From NCBI GenBank assembly GCA_963760285.1, contig CAVXCI010000001.1, forward strand, positions 434,001 to 498,000: 64,000 bases of DNA, in the 5' to 3' direction. Shown here piece by piece: positions 17,803 to 27,253 of the stretch (positions within the stretch are counted from its first letter, which is position 1; every line of letters begins with the position of its first letter). The notes under the pieces were generated by a model, which saw only the letters and a list, made by a program, of their open reading frames with translations, made no database searches and was not told the DNA's origin. Made by a program: the position numbers and the translations under genes. Source of the stretch: PALSA-278 sp963760285. GTDB lineage: Bacteria > Acidobacteriota > Terriglobia > Acidiferrales > UBA7541.

Positions 17803-19229
17803 AGCGTACCCCCTGCGGAACCTTCTCCGTCTTGCGGTGGCTTGTCCGGTTTGTCCCCCGGTTTCTTGGAGGAATCCGCATCCTTCTTCGCTTCGTCCGC
17901 GGCCTTCTTTTCCTTGTCCAGCAAATCTTTCTTTTCTTTTTCCAACGATGCGCGATGGGCTATATCGCGCTGCCGGTCGAAATACACCTGGCCGTCAATC
18001 AATGTTTTCTGCACCACGGCGTAAACGCTCAACGGATCGTGGTTGAAGATCGCCAGGTCGGCGTCTTTGCCCACTTCGATGGAGCCCACGCGGTTGTCAA
18101 TTCCCAGCTGTATCGCGGGATTCAGAGTGATGAGCTTGAGCGCGTCCGTCTCCGTCATTCCGCCGTAGCGCATGCTTTTCGCTGCTTCCTGATTCAGATG
18201 GCGCGACTCTTCCGCGTCGTCCGAATTGATGGACACAACCACGCCGCGTTCCGTCATCAGCGCTGCGTTATAGGGAATCGCGTCGTACGCTTCCATCTTG
18301 TACGACCACCAATCGGAAAATGTGGACGCGCCCGTGCCGCTGGCGGCAATTTCATCCGCCACTTTGTAACCCTCCAGCGCATGCTGTAGTGTCCGCACCT
18401 TGAATCCGTAATCGTTGGCCACGCGCAGAATCATCAGAATCTCATCCGCGCGGTAGCAGTGGACGTGAACGTAGCGCTTCCCCTCCATCACTTCCACCAG
18501 CGGAATCATCTGCGCATCCTGACGCGGCGGAATCAGGTTTTCTTCGCCCGCCGTTTTCCGGCGGTCGTAATCCGCCCATTTTTTCTGGTACTCCTGCGCA
18601 TTCGTGAACGCCTGTCGAATCACGTCCTCCACGCCCATTCGCGTGGCCGGATAGCGCTCTGGAATTCCCGGCGGCGCCTGGAAATTCGCGTGCGTGGGGT
18701 TTTCACCCAGCGCGAATTTGATTCCCGGTAATGCGCCTTCAAACGGAAGCGCGCTGGCGGGCTGTCCCCAGCGCAGTTTGATGACCACGGTCTGTCCGCC
18801 AATGGGATTGGCGCTGCCATGCAGTACGTTGGCTACGGTCACGCCGCCCGACAAATCGTAATAGATGTCGCGGTCTTCGGGGTTCAGCACATCCTTGATG
18901 TTCACCATGGAAGAAACAACGATGCTGCCTTCGTTCACGCTGCCGTCCACGGCGATATGCGAATGGCAGTCCACGATTCCGGGCATCACGTACTGCCCGG
19001 TGGCGTCAATCACCGTGGCGTCCTTGGGAGCGTCCACATTGGTTCCCACCGCCGCGATTTTGCCGTTGCGGATGAGGATGGAACCGTTCTGAATGGTTCC
19101 ATTTGTGATCGTCAGAATCGTCGCGTTCTTGATCAGGACGACGTTGGAATCCGGCGACTGCGCCCACACAACGCACGGCGCAATCATAAACAGAATGAAA
19201 AATAATGCCGCAAATTTTGCGCCTCTCAT
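17799..19229 (-). CDS. Exported amidohydrolase with complete metal site
   Basis: 476 residues with a signal peptide (1-23, ending VVWAQ). This member of the trio keeps the metal centre of the imidazolonepropionase/prolidase-like amidohydrolases: MPGIVDCHSHIAVDG (HxH), YVHVHCYRADE, RTLQHALEGYKVADE and the late Asp in VSINSDDAEESRH. The C-terminal tail is rich in Lys, Asp and Glu, probably a charged helix. It probably hydrolyses a peptide or amide outside the cytoplasmic membrane. It is coupled to both neighbours by 4-nt overlaps. Confidence 0.85.
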   Translation of the reverse strand: MRGAKFAALFFILFMIAPCVVWAQSPDSNVVLIKNATILTITNGTIQNGSILIRNGKIAAVGTNVDAPKDATVIDATGQYVMPGIVDCHSHIAVDGSVNEGSIVVSSMVNIKDVLNPEDRDIYYDLSGGVTVANVLHGSANPIGGQTVVIKLRWGQPASALPFEGALPGIKFALGENPTHANFQAPPGIPERYPATRMGVEDVIRQAFTNAQEYQKKWADYDRRKTAGEENLIPPRQDAQMIPLVEVMEGKRYVHVHCYRADEILMILRVANDYGFKVRTLQHALEGYKVADEIAASGTGASTFSDWWSYKMEAYDAIPYNAALMTERGVVVSINSDDAEESRHLNQEAAKSMRYGGMTETDALKLITLNPAIQLGIDNRVGSIEVGKDADLAIFNHDPLSVYAVVQKTLIDGQVYFDRQRDIAHRASLEKEKKDLLDKEKKAADEAKKDADSSKKPGDKPDKPPQDGEGSAGGTL

Positions 19230-20656
19230 CGGCTTCCCTCCACAACGCCTTCCACGTCGTCCGTTATCGCCGGCTTTTCGGCCTTTTTGTCCGGCGATTT
19301 GTCGTCCTTGGGAGTTTCATGCACCTCGAATCGCTTGCCGTCCACAAAAACTATTTTTACTTTAGTCTTGGCGTTGAATAAATCACCGTCGGTTACCAAA
19401 AGGTTGGCGATTTTGCCGGGCTGGATGCTTCCCAGCCGGTCCTCCACTCCAAAAATATCCGCGGCATCCATCGTCAGCGCGCGCAACGCCGCGTCCGGAC
19501 TCAACCCCGCGTCCATCGTTTTCTTCAGCGCCTTTTGGATATCGTCCGGCCCCTCCAATCCGCCGGAAGAAAATGCGAACTTCACGCCTGCCCTGGCGAA
19601 CGCCGACGGCGTGGAAGGCGCGCTTCCGCGAAACCGCAATTCTCGCAACGTCGTTTGCGCTTCGGGATCCGCATCCTTCGGCGCAGTGGGCCATTTCAGG
19701 CTGACGATCACCGGAATGCGCTGCACCCCGATTTCCGCGGCCACGGCGTATCCCTGTTGCCCGCCGTTGATCGCCGCGCGCAACTTCCATTCTTTGATCA
19801 AACGCAACGCGCGTAATATCTGGACCTGGTTGTTGGCGGGAACCAGGAACAATTCCTTGCGTTCCAGCGCCTCGGCCACGATCTGCTCCGTGCGATCGTA
19901 CGCCGGCCGTTCCAGCCCTTGCGGGTGCGCATTGTAAATGGAGGATGCCTGCGCGTCCCACTGCGTGTCCCACATCACCTGGCGCACGTAGGCGATTGCG
20001 CCCATCAGCGACCCGGGGAAACTCCAAAATCCACCCGTCGCCTGGAAGGAGAGATCGAATGCCGCCATCGGCGCCACCGTCATTTCTCCGCTGCGTCCGT
20101 CGGATAAATCCATCAGCGAACCTTGTCCCGGCAGCATTCCGCCCGAAGGCGAACTGAGCACGGTCGTAAACCCCGCATCGCGCCATTTCCCTATGCGCTT
20201 GTCTTCGGCGTTGAATTCGTCCGACGCCACGCGCCACGGCGTCGTCCCCGGACGGTCTTCCGGCCCCATCGAAATTTTCTGCTCGCCTCCGCCGCCGCGT
20301 CGCCTTCCTCCGCCTCCGCCTGCGGAGCCTTCGTCCTTCTTTTCTTCCCCGACCCCGATGTCCGTGCCCGCGTCAATCAGGCCTGGATAGACGTTCATCC
20401 CCTTGCCGTCAATCACCAGCGCTTCCGGAGGGATTTTCACGTTCTTTCCGACCGCCTGAATCAAACCATCGGCGATCACCACCGTCGCGCCATCCATCGG
20501 CGGCCCGGAAACCGGAAACACCTTCGCATTCTGTATCGCGAAGTATCGCGGCTCGCCGGCCTTCACCGTCCTTGGCGATTGCGCGAAATACACCAGCGAC
20601 AACACACAGGCGCATGCCAATGCTGCGAATGCCCAGCGCAAATGCTTGCGTTTCAT
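19226..20656 (-). CDS. Exported amidohydrolase-like protein lacking HxH, with glycine-rich insert
   Basis: 476 residues, first gene of the trio. The N-terminus has a signal-peptide-like segment (WAFAALACACVLSLVYFAQS). The amidohydrolase frame is clear (IQNAKVFPVSGPPMDGATVVIADGLIQAVGK), but the first metal motif reads VYPGLIDAGTDIG without histidines. A Gly/Arg-rich stretch (about residues 113-127) follows directly. The C-terminal DRLGSIQPGKIANLLVTDGD is standard. A Lys/Asp-rich tail resembles that of the middle gene. Upstream 129 nt separate it from the fadN-like gene. Probably works together with the two following proteins. Confidence 0.8.
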   Translation of the reverse strand: MKRKHLRWAFAALACACVLSLVYFAQSPRTVKAGEPRYFAIQNAKVFPVSGPPMDGATVVIADGLIQAVGKNVKIPPEALVIDGKGMNVYPGLIDAGTDIGVGEEKKDEGSAGGGGGRRRGGGGEQKISMGPEDRPGTTPWRVASDEFNAEDKRIGKWRDAGFTTVLSSPSGGMLPGQGSLMDLSDGRSGEMTVAPMAAFDLSFQATGGFWSFPGSLMGAIAYVRQVMWDTQWDAQASSIYNAHPQGLERPAYDRTEQIVAEALERKELFLVPANNQVQILRALRLIKEWKLRAAINGGQQGYAVAAEIGVQRIPVIVSLKWPTAPKDADPEAQTTLRELRFRGSAPSTPSAFARAGVKFAFSSGGLEGPDDIQKALKKTMDAGLSPDAALRALTMDAADIFGVEDRLGSIQPGKIANLLVTDGDLFNAKTKVKIVFVDGKRFEVHETPKDDKSPDKKAEKPAITDDVEGVVEGSR

Positions 20657-20785
20657 TTCGTCTCCCCTCGATGCACCATTCTTCTTAACAGAGCGCCCAT
20701 CTTTTCACGAATCAATCATGTGGTACGCAGTCTGCCACAGCCAAGTTTCCTCGCTGCGGATTCCGATCGCGCCTCTGAATTCCTC

Positions 20786-23209
20786 CTAATTCCTCAGCGG
20801 CTTGCCAGTTTTCAGCGTGTGCGCGATGCGCTCCTGCGTTTTTCGCTCCCCGCACAGGCTGACGAACGCTTCGCGCTCCAGGTCCAAAATATACTGCTCC
20901 GAAACGAATTGCGGCGCGGTGAGCAGTCCGCCAGCCAGCACATGGACCAGTTTTTTGGCGACGACCGCGTCGTATTCGCTGATGTAACCGCCGCGAAGCA
21001 TCTGATGCAACGCTAGCTTTCCTGCGGCCACCAGCGATTCCCCCAGCACGCGTATCCGCGCCGGCGCGGGGATTTTGTATCCCGCGCGTGACATTTCCAA
21101 TGCGGTTTCCTTGGCGTCGGCCACCAGACGGTCGCGATTCATGCTCACCCGGTCCGCCTCGCGCAGAAATTTCAGCGAACGCGCGTCCTCGGCGCTGGTG
21201 GAAACTTTGGCCATGGCGATGTTTTCAAAAATAATCTTCAGCGCGTGGTACAAATCCATATCGTCCTGCGTGGCCGCGCTCTCATTGGCGCGAATGAGCA
21301 TCTCCTTGGTTCCTCCGCCCGCGGGAATCAGCCCCACTCCGGTTTCAACCAGCCCGAGATAAGTTTCCGCGGCGGCGTGAATGCGCGGCCCGTGCAGCAT
21401 GATTTCGCATCCTCCTCCCAGAGCCATCCCTTGCGGCACCACCACCACCGGTTTGGACGCATATTTCACCGCCATGTTCACGTTCTGAAACTGGCGCACC
21501 GCGAGGTGAATTTCATCCCATTCCTCTTCCTGCGCGCCGAGGAGCAGCAGCATCAGATTCGCGCCCACGGAAAAATTCGCGCCCTGATTGGCGATAATCA
21601 TGGCGTTGAAATCAGTGTGCAGACGCCGCAATCCCGCATGAATCATTGTCACGGCGTCCGCGCCGATGGCGTTCATCTTGGAATGGAACTCGACGCACGC
21701 CAAGCCGTCGCCCAGGTCCACCAGGCTCGCTCCCGCGTTGGATTCCACCACGCGGCTTTGGTCGTGCAGCGCCTTCAAAAAAATAATTCCCGGCGGCTCG
21801 GCAACCGGTTTGCGCGCCGCACTTGCGAGGTCGAAGTAAAGCACGTCGCCCGCCGCCGGTTCGTAGAACGACTTCTTTCCGGATGCCAGCAGACCGGTCA
21901 CCAGAGGCGGAAGCGACTTCCCTTCCCGCTCCAATGCGCGAGCCATCGCCTCCACACCCAACGCGTCCCACACCTCAAACGGCCCCAGTTCCCGCCCAAA
22001 CCCCCAGCGCACGGCGCGATCCACGTCCACTATGGTGCCGGCAATTTCCGGGATGCGCCGCGCGGCATAGAGACACGTATCCGAGAGGCTGCCCCACAAG
22101 AATTGTGCCGCTTGGTCGCCGCCTTTTCCGTCCATGACTGGACCCACGATGGCGCGCAGCCGCTCGCGCGTATCTTCGATAACCCGCCCATTCTCGATGG
22201 ACGCGAAGCGCGCCTTTTGCCGCGGCCGGTATTCCATGGTTTTGAAATCCAGCACCTGGATTTCCCGCTCGCCATTCTTTTTCACTCGCTGATAAAATCC
22301 GCGGCCAGATTTTTCTCCCAGCCAGCCGCGTTGCAGCATCTCCTCTATCACTGCGGGCAACCGGAATATTTCGCGCGATTCGTCGTCGGGAACATTTTCG
22401 TGGAGATTGCGCACCACGTGCGCCAGAACATCCAGCCCCACAATATCAGCCGTCCGAAACGTGGCCGACTTTGGCCAACCGATGGCCGGCCCGGTGCAGG
22501 CGTCCACTTCCTCCACGGACATTCCCAGCTCCGCCATGTGCGCCATGGAATTCAGCAGCGCATATGTCCCAATGCGGTTGGCGATGAAGTTCGGCGTGTC
22601 CTTGGCGATCACCACGCCCTTCCCCAGCCGGCGGTCGCAGAACTCATTCAGTCCGGCGACCACCTCCGGCAGAGTTTCGGACCCCGGAATCAGTTCCACC
22701 AGCTTCAAATAGCGAGGCGGATTGAAAAAATGCGTGCCTGCCCAGTGCCTGCGAAATTCCATCGAGCGCCCCTCGGCAATGCGGTTGACGGACAGGCCAG
22801 AAGTATTTGAGGAAACGATTGCGCTGGGCTTGCGGCGCGCCTCAACGCGAGCCAGCAGATCCTGTTTGATTTTCAGATCTTCACTGACGGCCTCGATGAT
22901 CCAGTCCGCCTGCCCGCACCAGGCGAGATTGTCTTCAAGATTACCGACGGTGATGAGCCGCGCACTTGCCGGCGTGAAGAAGGCCGCCGGATTCGCTTTC
23001 AACGCCTGCTCCAAACCCGCGCGCGCCAAATAATTTCGAAATTCCGGACTTTCCAGCGTCATGCCACGCGCCGCGGCATCCGGCGGCAAAGTTTTCGGGA
23101 CAATATCCAGCAGAAAACAGGGGACTCCAGCGTTGGCCAGATGCGCGGCGATTCGCGCCCCCATCGTTCCGGCGCCCAGCACGGCAGCTTTTTCAATCGC
23201 CCGCTTCAT
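20786..23209 (-). CDS. fadN: Bifunctional 3-hydroxyacyl-CoA dehydrogenase/enoyl-CoA hydratase, FadN type
   Basis: 807 residues. The dehydrogenase module comes first (KAAVLGAGTMGARIAAHLANAG as NAD site, then THFFNPPRYLKLVELI, and a second C-terminal-type dehydrogenase domain at about 310-440). The crotonase module follows (HSKMNAIGADAVTM, then GANFSVGANLML, then GMALGGGCEI). This order is that of Bacillus FadN, not Escherichia coli FadB. It performs steps 2 and 3 of beta-oxidation. The ATG at 23209 follows GAGGAT. The fadA- and fadE-like genes lie further along the same strand, separated by the amidohydrolases. Confidence 0.93.
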   Translation of the reverse strand: MKRAIEKAAVLGAGTMGARIAAHLANAGVPCFLLDIVPKTLPPDAAARGMTLESPEFRNYLARAGLEQALKANPAAFFTPASARLITVGNLEDNLAWCGQADWIIEAVSEDLKIKQDLLARVEARRKPSAIVSSNTSGLSVNRIAEGRSMEFRRHWAGTHFFNPPRYLKLVELIPGSETLPEVVAGLNEFCDRRLGKGVVIAKDTPNFIANRIGTYALLNSMAHMAELGMSVEEVDACTGPAIGWPKSATFRTADIVGLDVLAHVVRNLHENVPDDESREIFRLPAVIEEMLQRGWLGEKSGRGFYQRVKKNGEREIQVLDFKTMEYRPRQKARFASIENGRVIEDTRERLRAIVGPVMDGKGGDQAAQFLWGSLSDTCLYAARRIPEIAGTIVDVDRAVRWGFGRELGPFEVWDALGVEAMARALEREGKSLPPLVTGLLASGKKSFYEPAAGDVLYFDLASAARKPVAEPPGIIFLKALHDQSRVVESNAGASLVDLGDGLACVEFHSKMNAIGADAVTMIHAGLRRLHTDFNAMIIANQGANFSVGANLMLLLLGAQEEEWDEIHLAVRQFQNVNMAVKYASKPVVVVPQGMALGGGCEIMLHGPRIHAAAETYLGLVETGVGLIPAGGGTKEMLIRANESAATQDDMDLYHALKIIFENIAMAKVSTSAEDARSLKFLREADRVSMNRDRLVADAKETALEMSRAGYKIPAPARIRVLGESLVAAGKLALHQMLRGGYISEYDAVVAKKLVHVLAGGLLTAPQFVSEQYILDLEREAFVSLCGERKTQERIAHTLKTGKPLRN

Positions 23210-23349
23210 CCGTAATCCTCGGGAAGGCATGCAGGTTACTGGACTGGCCAGAGGCGGTCAATCCGCCAGCGGGTTGATCACTAGGCCGGGAGGATCAGCA
23301 CCACGTAGTCCGCGCAAAATCGCGGCATATTAAGGGATTCCCACGGAAG

Positions 23350-23808
23350 CTATTTCTTTGCAGCCCGCGCTTTGCCCTGTTTGGTCAATCGCCATTCCTT
23401 GGCGCGAATCATGGTCTTGATGAATTCCACTCGCCGAAAGCGCAACCCCGACCAGTCCTCATCAATTGCCACGCCTCTCACCGGTTCGAAGCCCGCGTCG
23501 CCGAGCGCTTGCCAGCCCGTATCGCGGTTGATTTCGCTCTTATATTTCTTTGAAGTTCCCTTGGGGTAGGCGAACCACACCACCGCATCGCCCTTGGCCC
23601 TGCTGGCTATTGTTTTCGCCACCGTGTTGACTTCACTCTGCCTGGTAACGAAGGCCAGCGAAAACTCAATGTCGCCGGAACCTTGGAGGTTGCGCACGAC
23701 GTGCACTCCGCGAAGTTTCGCGAGTTCCGGCTCAAAACTTTTCGGCGTGTTGAGCACTACAATCTGCTTTTGTTCCTTGAGGTTCAGTTTTTCGAAGGTG
23801 GACGCCAT
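23350..23808 (-). CDS. DUF3052-like conserved protein
   Basis: 152 residues. The middle (VVWFAYPKGTSKKYKSEI, then GWQALGDAGFEPVRGVAIDEDWSGLRFRRVE) matches the pattern I know from DUF3052-like proteins. Function unknown. The C-terminus is lysine-rich (GKARAAKK), which suggests contact with nucleic acid or membrane but proves nothing. It starts at an ATG and stands alone between the fadN-like and patatin genes. Confidence 0.6.
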   Translation of the reverse strand: MASTFEKLNLKEQKQIVVLNTPKSFEPELAKLRGVHVVRNLQGSGDIEFSLAFVTRQSEVNTVAKTIASRAKGDAVVWFAYPKGTSKKYKSEINRDTGWQALGDAGFEPVRGVAIDEDWSGLRFRRVEFIKTMIRAKEWRLTKQGKARAAKK

Positions 23809-23963
23809 AGGTCCTCACAGAATAGCCGGAATTCAGTACGCCTTGGCGAATCCCAGCCGCTTATTGTGCTGATGGTTCGTATGAATTGCAACGGTCCGTG
23901 ATAAGCAATCCGAAAGCCCCCTGCCGTATGGCCAATGTGGCGTATCCTCTCGCAGGAGCGGAA

Positions 23964-24818
23964 ATGGGAAAAGGCTCGCGCTGGCTGCGCAACACGGTGA
24001 ACGGATTTCGCAAGTTTGCCCACGGCGGCGAAACTCATCGTCCTCGCCTCGGACTGGCGCTGGGCGGTGGTTTTGCCCGCGGCATCGCCCACATCGGAAT
24101 CCTGCGCGTCTTCCGTGATCACAATATCCCCATCGATGTCCTGGCTGGCACCAGCGTGGGAGCGCTTGTCGGCGCGGCATACGCCGCGGGCACTTCACCC
24201 GAAGAGATGGAGCGCGTGGCCATCAATACCCGTTTCCGGGATTTCGGCCGCTGGCGCGTTTCCCGCATGGGGATGGCCTCCAACGAGCGTCTGGAACATT
24301 ATCTGCACCGTTTCACCACCGCCGGCCGTTTCGAGGATCTGAAAATTCCTTTTGCCATCCTGGCGACAGATTTGATCGGCGGCGAATCCGTTTATTTCAC
24401 GCATGGCGAAATCGGACCGGCGCTGCGAGCCTCCTGTGCTTATCCGGGACTTTTTATCCCGGTTGAATATCAAAACCATCTCCTTGTGGACGGATTTCTT
24501 AGCGGCATGGTCCCGTCTGAAGCCGCGCGCCATCTGGGTGCAGATGTAGTTGTTGGTGTGTACCTGGAGCCCGGCCTGCTGCACTCTCGTCCTCGCAATA
24601 CCATCGAGATCATCGGCCGGTCATTTTCTATTATTCAGGGCAACAGCATTGGAAAATGGCGACGCTCAACCGATTTGATCATCGAACCGAAGGTCACCCA
24701 TATTCTTTGGGACGACTTCGCGAGGGCGCCGGAGATAGTCGCCGCGGGTGAGCAGGCCGCGCGCGTCGCGCTCCCGGAAATTCGCGAACTCATCAAGCGT
24801 CACGTCCCCAGCCGATAA
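23964..24818 (+). CDS. Patatin-like phospholipase
   Basis: 284 residues from the ATG at 23964, which has AGGAG 5 nt upstream (a TTG at 23886 and an ATG at 23928 are alternatives). The oxyanion loop GGGFARG (34-40), nucleophile elbow GTSVG with Ser64 and catalytic Asp176 (VDGFLSG) form the Ser-Asp dyad of bacterial patatins of the RssA/YlbK kind. These are acyl hydrolases acting on membrane lipids; some bacterial members are effectors but there is no export signal here. The domain is complete and of normal length. Confidence 0.88.
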   Translation: MGKGSRWLRNTVNGFRKFAHGGETHRPRLGLALGGGFARGIAHIGILRVFRDHNIPIDVLAGTSVGALVGAAYAAGTSPEEMERVAINTRFRDFGRWRVSRMGMASNERLEHYLHRFTTAGRFEDLKIPFAILATDLIGGESVYFTHGEIGPALRASCAYPGLFIPVEYQNHLLVDGFLSGMVPSEAARHLGADVVVGVYLEPGLLHSRPRNTIEIIGRSFSIIQGNSIGKWRRSTDLIIEPKVTHILWDDFARAPEIVAAGEQAARVALPEIRELIKRHVPSR

Positions 24819-24873
24819 TGAATTCCCCGCTGAGGTAAATGCCGGTTTACGCGTTGAAGAAGGTAAATCGCGG

Positions 24874-25779
24874 TCAGTTTTCGCTGGCGGCTAAGGGATC
24901 GCCTGCCGTTGCTGGAGTTCCATGCTTGTCCGCAACGTGCATCTTGCCTGAGCCATCACGATAAAAAGACAGCCGGCCGGTCTTGGGATACTGTTCCGGC
25001 GTGGCGGAAAGTTCGAAACGGTCTTCCCCGCCATTCAAGGAAGGGATGACCTGGTAGCGAAAGCTGTATCCATCCCGGCTTCCCTCGGCCAGATCACTGG
25101 CAATCAGATCCGCCGCATCCTGCGAAACTCCTTCCACTGAAGCCGGGCCAAGCTGCGCCAGTGAAATGGGGAGTTGCTCGAAGGCTTGTTGATACTGCGC
25201 AATGGCATCGGCAAGCGCATTCAGAGTTTTCAACGCGGCGTCTTCATGCGCCTGCAATTCCTGGTCGGCCCATTGCTGTTCCAGTCCCGGGACATCAAAC
25301 AAAAGCAGCCCCAGCGCCAGCAACCGCCAACCGCCGTTTTCCCGGACCATGGTGAATTGCGTCGTCGTGTCTGAAACGGTTACCGGAATAAGCGCCAGAT
25401 TGTCCTCCACGCGAGCATCGCCGAACCGAAATTCCGTCGTCGCGCCCTGGCCTTCACAGGCAATCACTTTGTGCTTCTGCGCATCCGTCGAGAACAGTGG
25501 CCGTCCCGGCTTCTCCAGCCGTGAAACGCGCTTCAGTATGGCGAGCCGTTCTTCGACCGGAAGTTTTCCGTAAGCGGCGGCGTTGGCTTGCGTCAGATAG
25601 TTTCGGAAGGAATCCTCCTCCTGGCGGCACGCTGCGGTCAGCATGGACTGAAGTGAGGCCACCGGGTCCGTCTCCTTCCCATCCTGCGCCCGCGCGGGCA
25701 AAACAAAAAGACTGGCGGCGACAAGCAGCACGCCCATCCCGCGCTTCGCGAACATTTGTCTGGTGAATGGCCTGGGCAT
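24874..25779 (-). CDS. Secreted protein of unknown function with pseudopilin-like C-terminus
   Basis: 301 residues from the ATG at 25779, preceded by AGGCAGGA. A signal peptide (MGVLLVAASLFVLPARAQ) is followed by an alpha-helical region. The C-terminal half (IAQYQQAFEQLPISLAQLG, then DGYSFRYQVIP, then SFYRDGSGKMHVAD) resembles the variable domain of pseudopilin-like or DUF2950-like secreted proteins. No catalytic motif is visible. The longer open frame to 26217 covers the receiver-like gene in another frame and is not used. Confidence 0.6.
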   Translation of the reverse strand: MPRPFTRQMFAKRGMGVLLVAASLFVLPARAQDGKETDPVASLQSMLTAACRQEEDSFRNYLTQANAAAYGKLPVEERLAILKRVSRLEKPGRPLFSTDAQKHKVIACEGQGATTEFRFGDARVEDNLALIPVTVSDTTTQFTMVRENGGWRLLALGLLLFDVPGLEQQWADQELQAHEDAALKTLNALADAIAQYQQAFEQLPISLAQLGPASVEGVSQDAADLIASDLAEGSRDGYSFRYQVIPSLNGGEDRFELSATPEQYPKTGRLSFYRDGSGKMHVADKHGTPATAGDPLAASEN

Positions 25780-25814
25780 TCCTGCCTCTGGTATCACGCT
25801 AACGACTTCACCTC

Positions 25815-26168
25815 CTATGATGGCGCGCCCTTCAGAAGTGTCGCCAGTTCCTGCGTGAATCTTGACCGCGGCATCACCTCGCTGCATCCCGCCGCTCGCG
25901 CCTGCACTTCCAGTTCCTTCTGCACGTGCGATAGATAGCCCACGATCCGCACTTGCGGATGCGCCGCGCGAACCTCCCGAATGCCATCCAGCACTGCCGT
26001 GCGCGCGTTCAAATCCACGATCACCAGCGATGGAACTTCGCGCGACACTTCCGCGCGCAACTGCTCCACCGTCGTAATGGTGCGAACCTCGGTATTCGTC
26101 AGGGCCGCCGTTTGCGTGATGCGCGACTGAAAAAACAAGTCGTCTACCAGCACAATCACCTGTGGCAT
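25815..26168 (-). CDS. Stand-alone receiver-like domain protein
   Basis: 117 residues from the ATG at 26168 with GAGGAGAGAAGA just before it. It has the alternating fold of a response-regulator receiver: an acidic start (VIVLVDDLFF), a possible phospho-acceptor Asp in LVIVDLNARTA, and a final strand near VMPRSRF where the usual Lys-Pro is Pro-Arg. The missing Lys makes ordinary phosphorylation doubtful. There is no output domain. It may be a divergent regulator acting on a partner; no sensor kinase lies nearby. It ends 35 nt before the secreted protein gene. Confidence 0.6.
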   Translation of the reverse strand: MPQVIVLVDDLFFQSRITQTAALTNTEVRTITTVEQLRAEVSREVPSLVIVDLNARTAVLDGIREVRAAHPQVRIVGYLSHVQKELEVQARAAGCSEVMPRSRFTQELATLLKGAPS

Positions 26169-26222
26169 TCTTCTCTCCTCTGGCCCGCTCCTCCTGTACC
26201 ACGCGGCCCAGCGGCAAAGCAA

Positions 26223-26705
26223 ATGGCGGAAAATAACATGGACCGGTTGTCTCGGCGCATCCTCGGCAGATTTGCGGAATTGCAACTGTCGGTCCTGGAC
26301 ACGCGCGCGTTCGTTGAATCCGCCGCGGAGGATTGTCACAACCCGCAGGCCCTCTCGGACGCCATTTGCTCGCTCTGCAATCGCGGCCTCCTCATCGAAC
26401 GAACCAGCGGCCTTTATTCCCTGACGGAAGCCGGGCGATTGGCCCTCGCCGGCCCGCGCGAACTGACTCTGCTCTCGCGCCCCGGCTGCCATCTCTGCGA
26501 AGAAGCCGAATCCGCGCTTGCGCCTATCCTGCGCGAATTCAAATTGTCTTTGCGCGTTGTGAATATAGACCAAGATGCAACGCTGCGAAAACAGTTCACC
26601 GATGACGTCCCGGTTTTATTTCTGGGGACCGTGGAACTTGCGCGCCACAAAATGGACACCGCCCAACTACGCGCGCAAATCCAGCGGCTCTTGACGCCGG
26701 AGTAG
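26223..26705 (+). CDS. Winged-helix-like domain fused to a glutaredoxin-like (DUF836) domain
   Basis: 160 residues. The first 80 residues look like a small winged helix (LSDAICSLCNRGLLIERTSGLYSLTEAGRLAL). The rest is a glutaredoxin-like fold of the DUF836 type with active-site CHLC (in LLSRPGCHLCEEAE) and a typical cis-Pro strand (DDVPVLFLG). A reasonable reading is a redox-active protein whose N-terminal part binds DNA or a partner, but the winged helix could be degenerate. Divergent from the receiver-like gene with 54 nt between them. ATG at 26223 or 26238. Confidence 0.65.
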   Translation: MAENNMDRLSRRILGRFAELQLSVLDTRAFVESAAEDCHNPQALSDAICSLCNRGLLIERTSGLYSLTEAGRLALAGPRELTLLSRPGCHLCEEAESALAPILREFKLSLRVVNIDQDATLRKQFTDDVPVLFLGTVELARHKMDTAQLRAQIQRLLTPE

Positions 26706-26812
26706 AAAACAAGTCCACTCCTCGCCTTGATGGTCGGTTTGAATGCTTCAGTGAAATGTTCGCGGTAGAAGTGGAGCCTGGAAAATACCGGCGGGCAGAT
26801 CAATAATTCTGT

Positions 26813-27253
26813 TCAGTGTGTGGCTTCCGCTTCCACGCCGACTGATTTATCCGGAACGTCTCCCGGCTGGCCTTTCACCCGGTCGTAGACGGTGATCTGG
26901 CAGGTGGAACCCAGCGCTTCGTTGTAATAGGTGGGAACTCCCAGGGCCGTGCGCAGTTCTTCATTGAAAACGCGCAGGCCGCTGAGCTGCTCCTTCCGCG
27001 CGGGAATCTTTTTCCCGTCCCGCGTCAGAAGAAATTTCTGATACCCCGCATCCCACAGCTCCGTGAACTGGCCATGCGCCATGGGCGCGGGCAGCTCGGT
27101 CATCAGATACTTTCCATCCGGCGTGGCGCGGAATTCCGCGCCGCAACCGTGCTTTTCCACGCGCATTACGCCGCCCGAAGTCTGCACCACGAAATTCAGC
27201 TTCGGCAGCGACTCCATTTTGGCGGCGTCAAAACTGGCGTTTATGTACCACAT
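26813..27253 (-). CDS. Conserved hypothetical protein
   Basis: 146 residues with no signal peptide or membrane span. It has regular strands (LNFVVQTSGGVMRVEKHGCGAEFRA) and a C-terminal segment LGSTCQITVYDRVKG. One cysteine in each half could pair. No family recognised. It is a single gene with no operon partners. Confidence 0.5.
   Translation of the reverse strand: MWYINASFDAAKMESLPKLNFVVQTSGGVMRVEKHGCGAEFRATPDGKYLMTELPAPMAHGQFTELWDAGYQKFLLTRDGKKIPARKEQLSGLRVFNEELRTALGVPTYYNEALGSTCQITVYDRVKGQPGDVPDKSVGVEAEATH

Noticed and set aside
21245..22810. Plus-strand frame of 521 residues
   Set aside because: Antisense to the fadN-like gene and without any recognisable motif.
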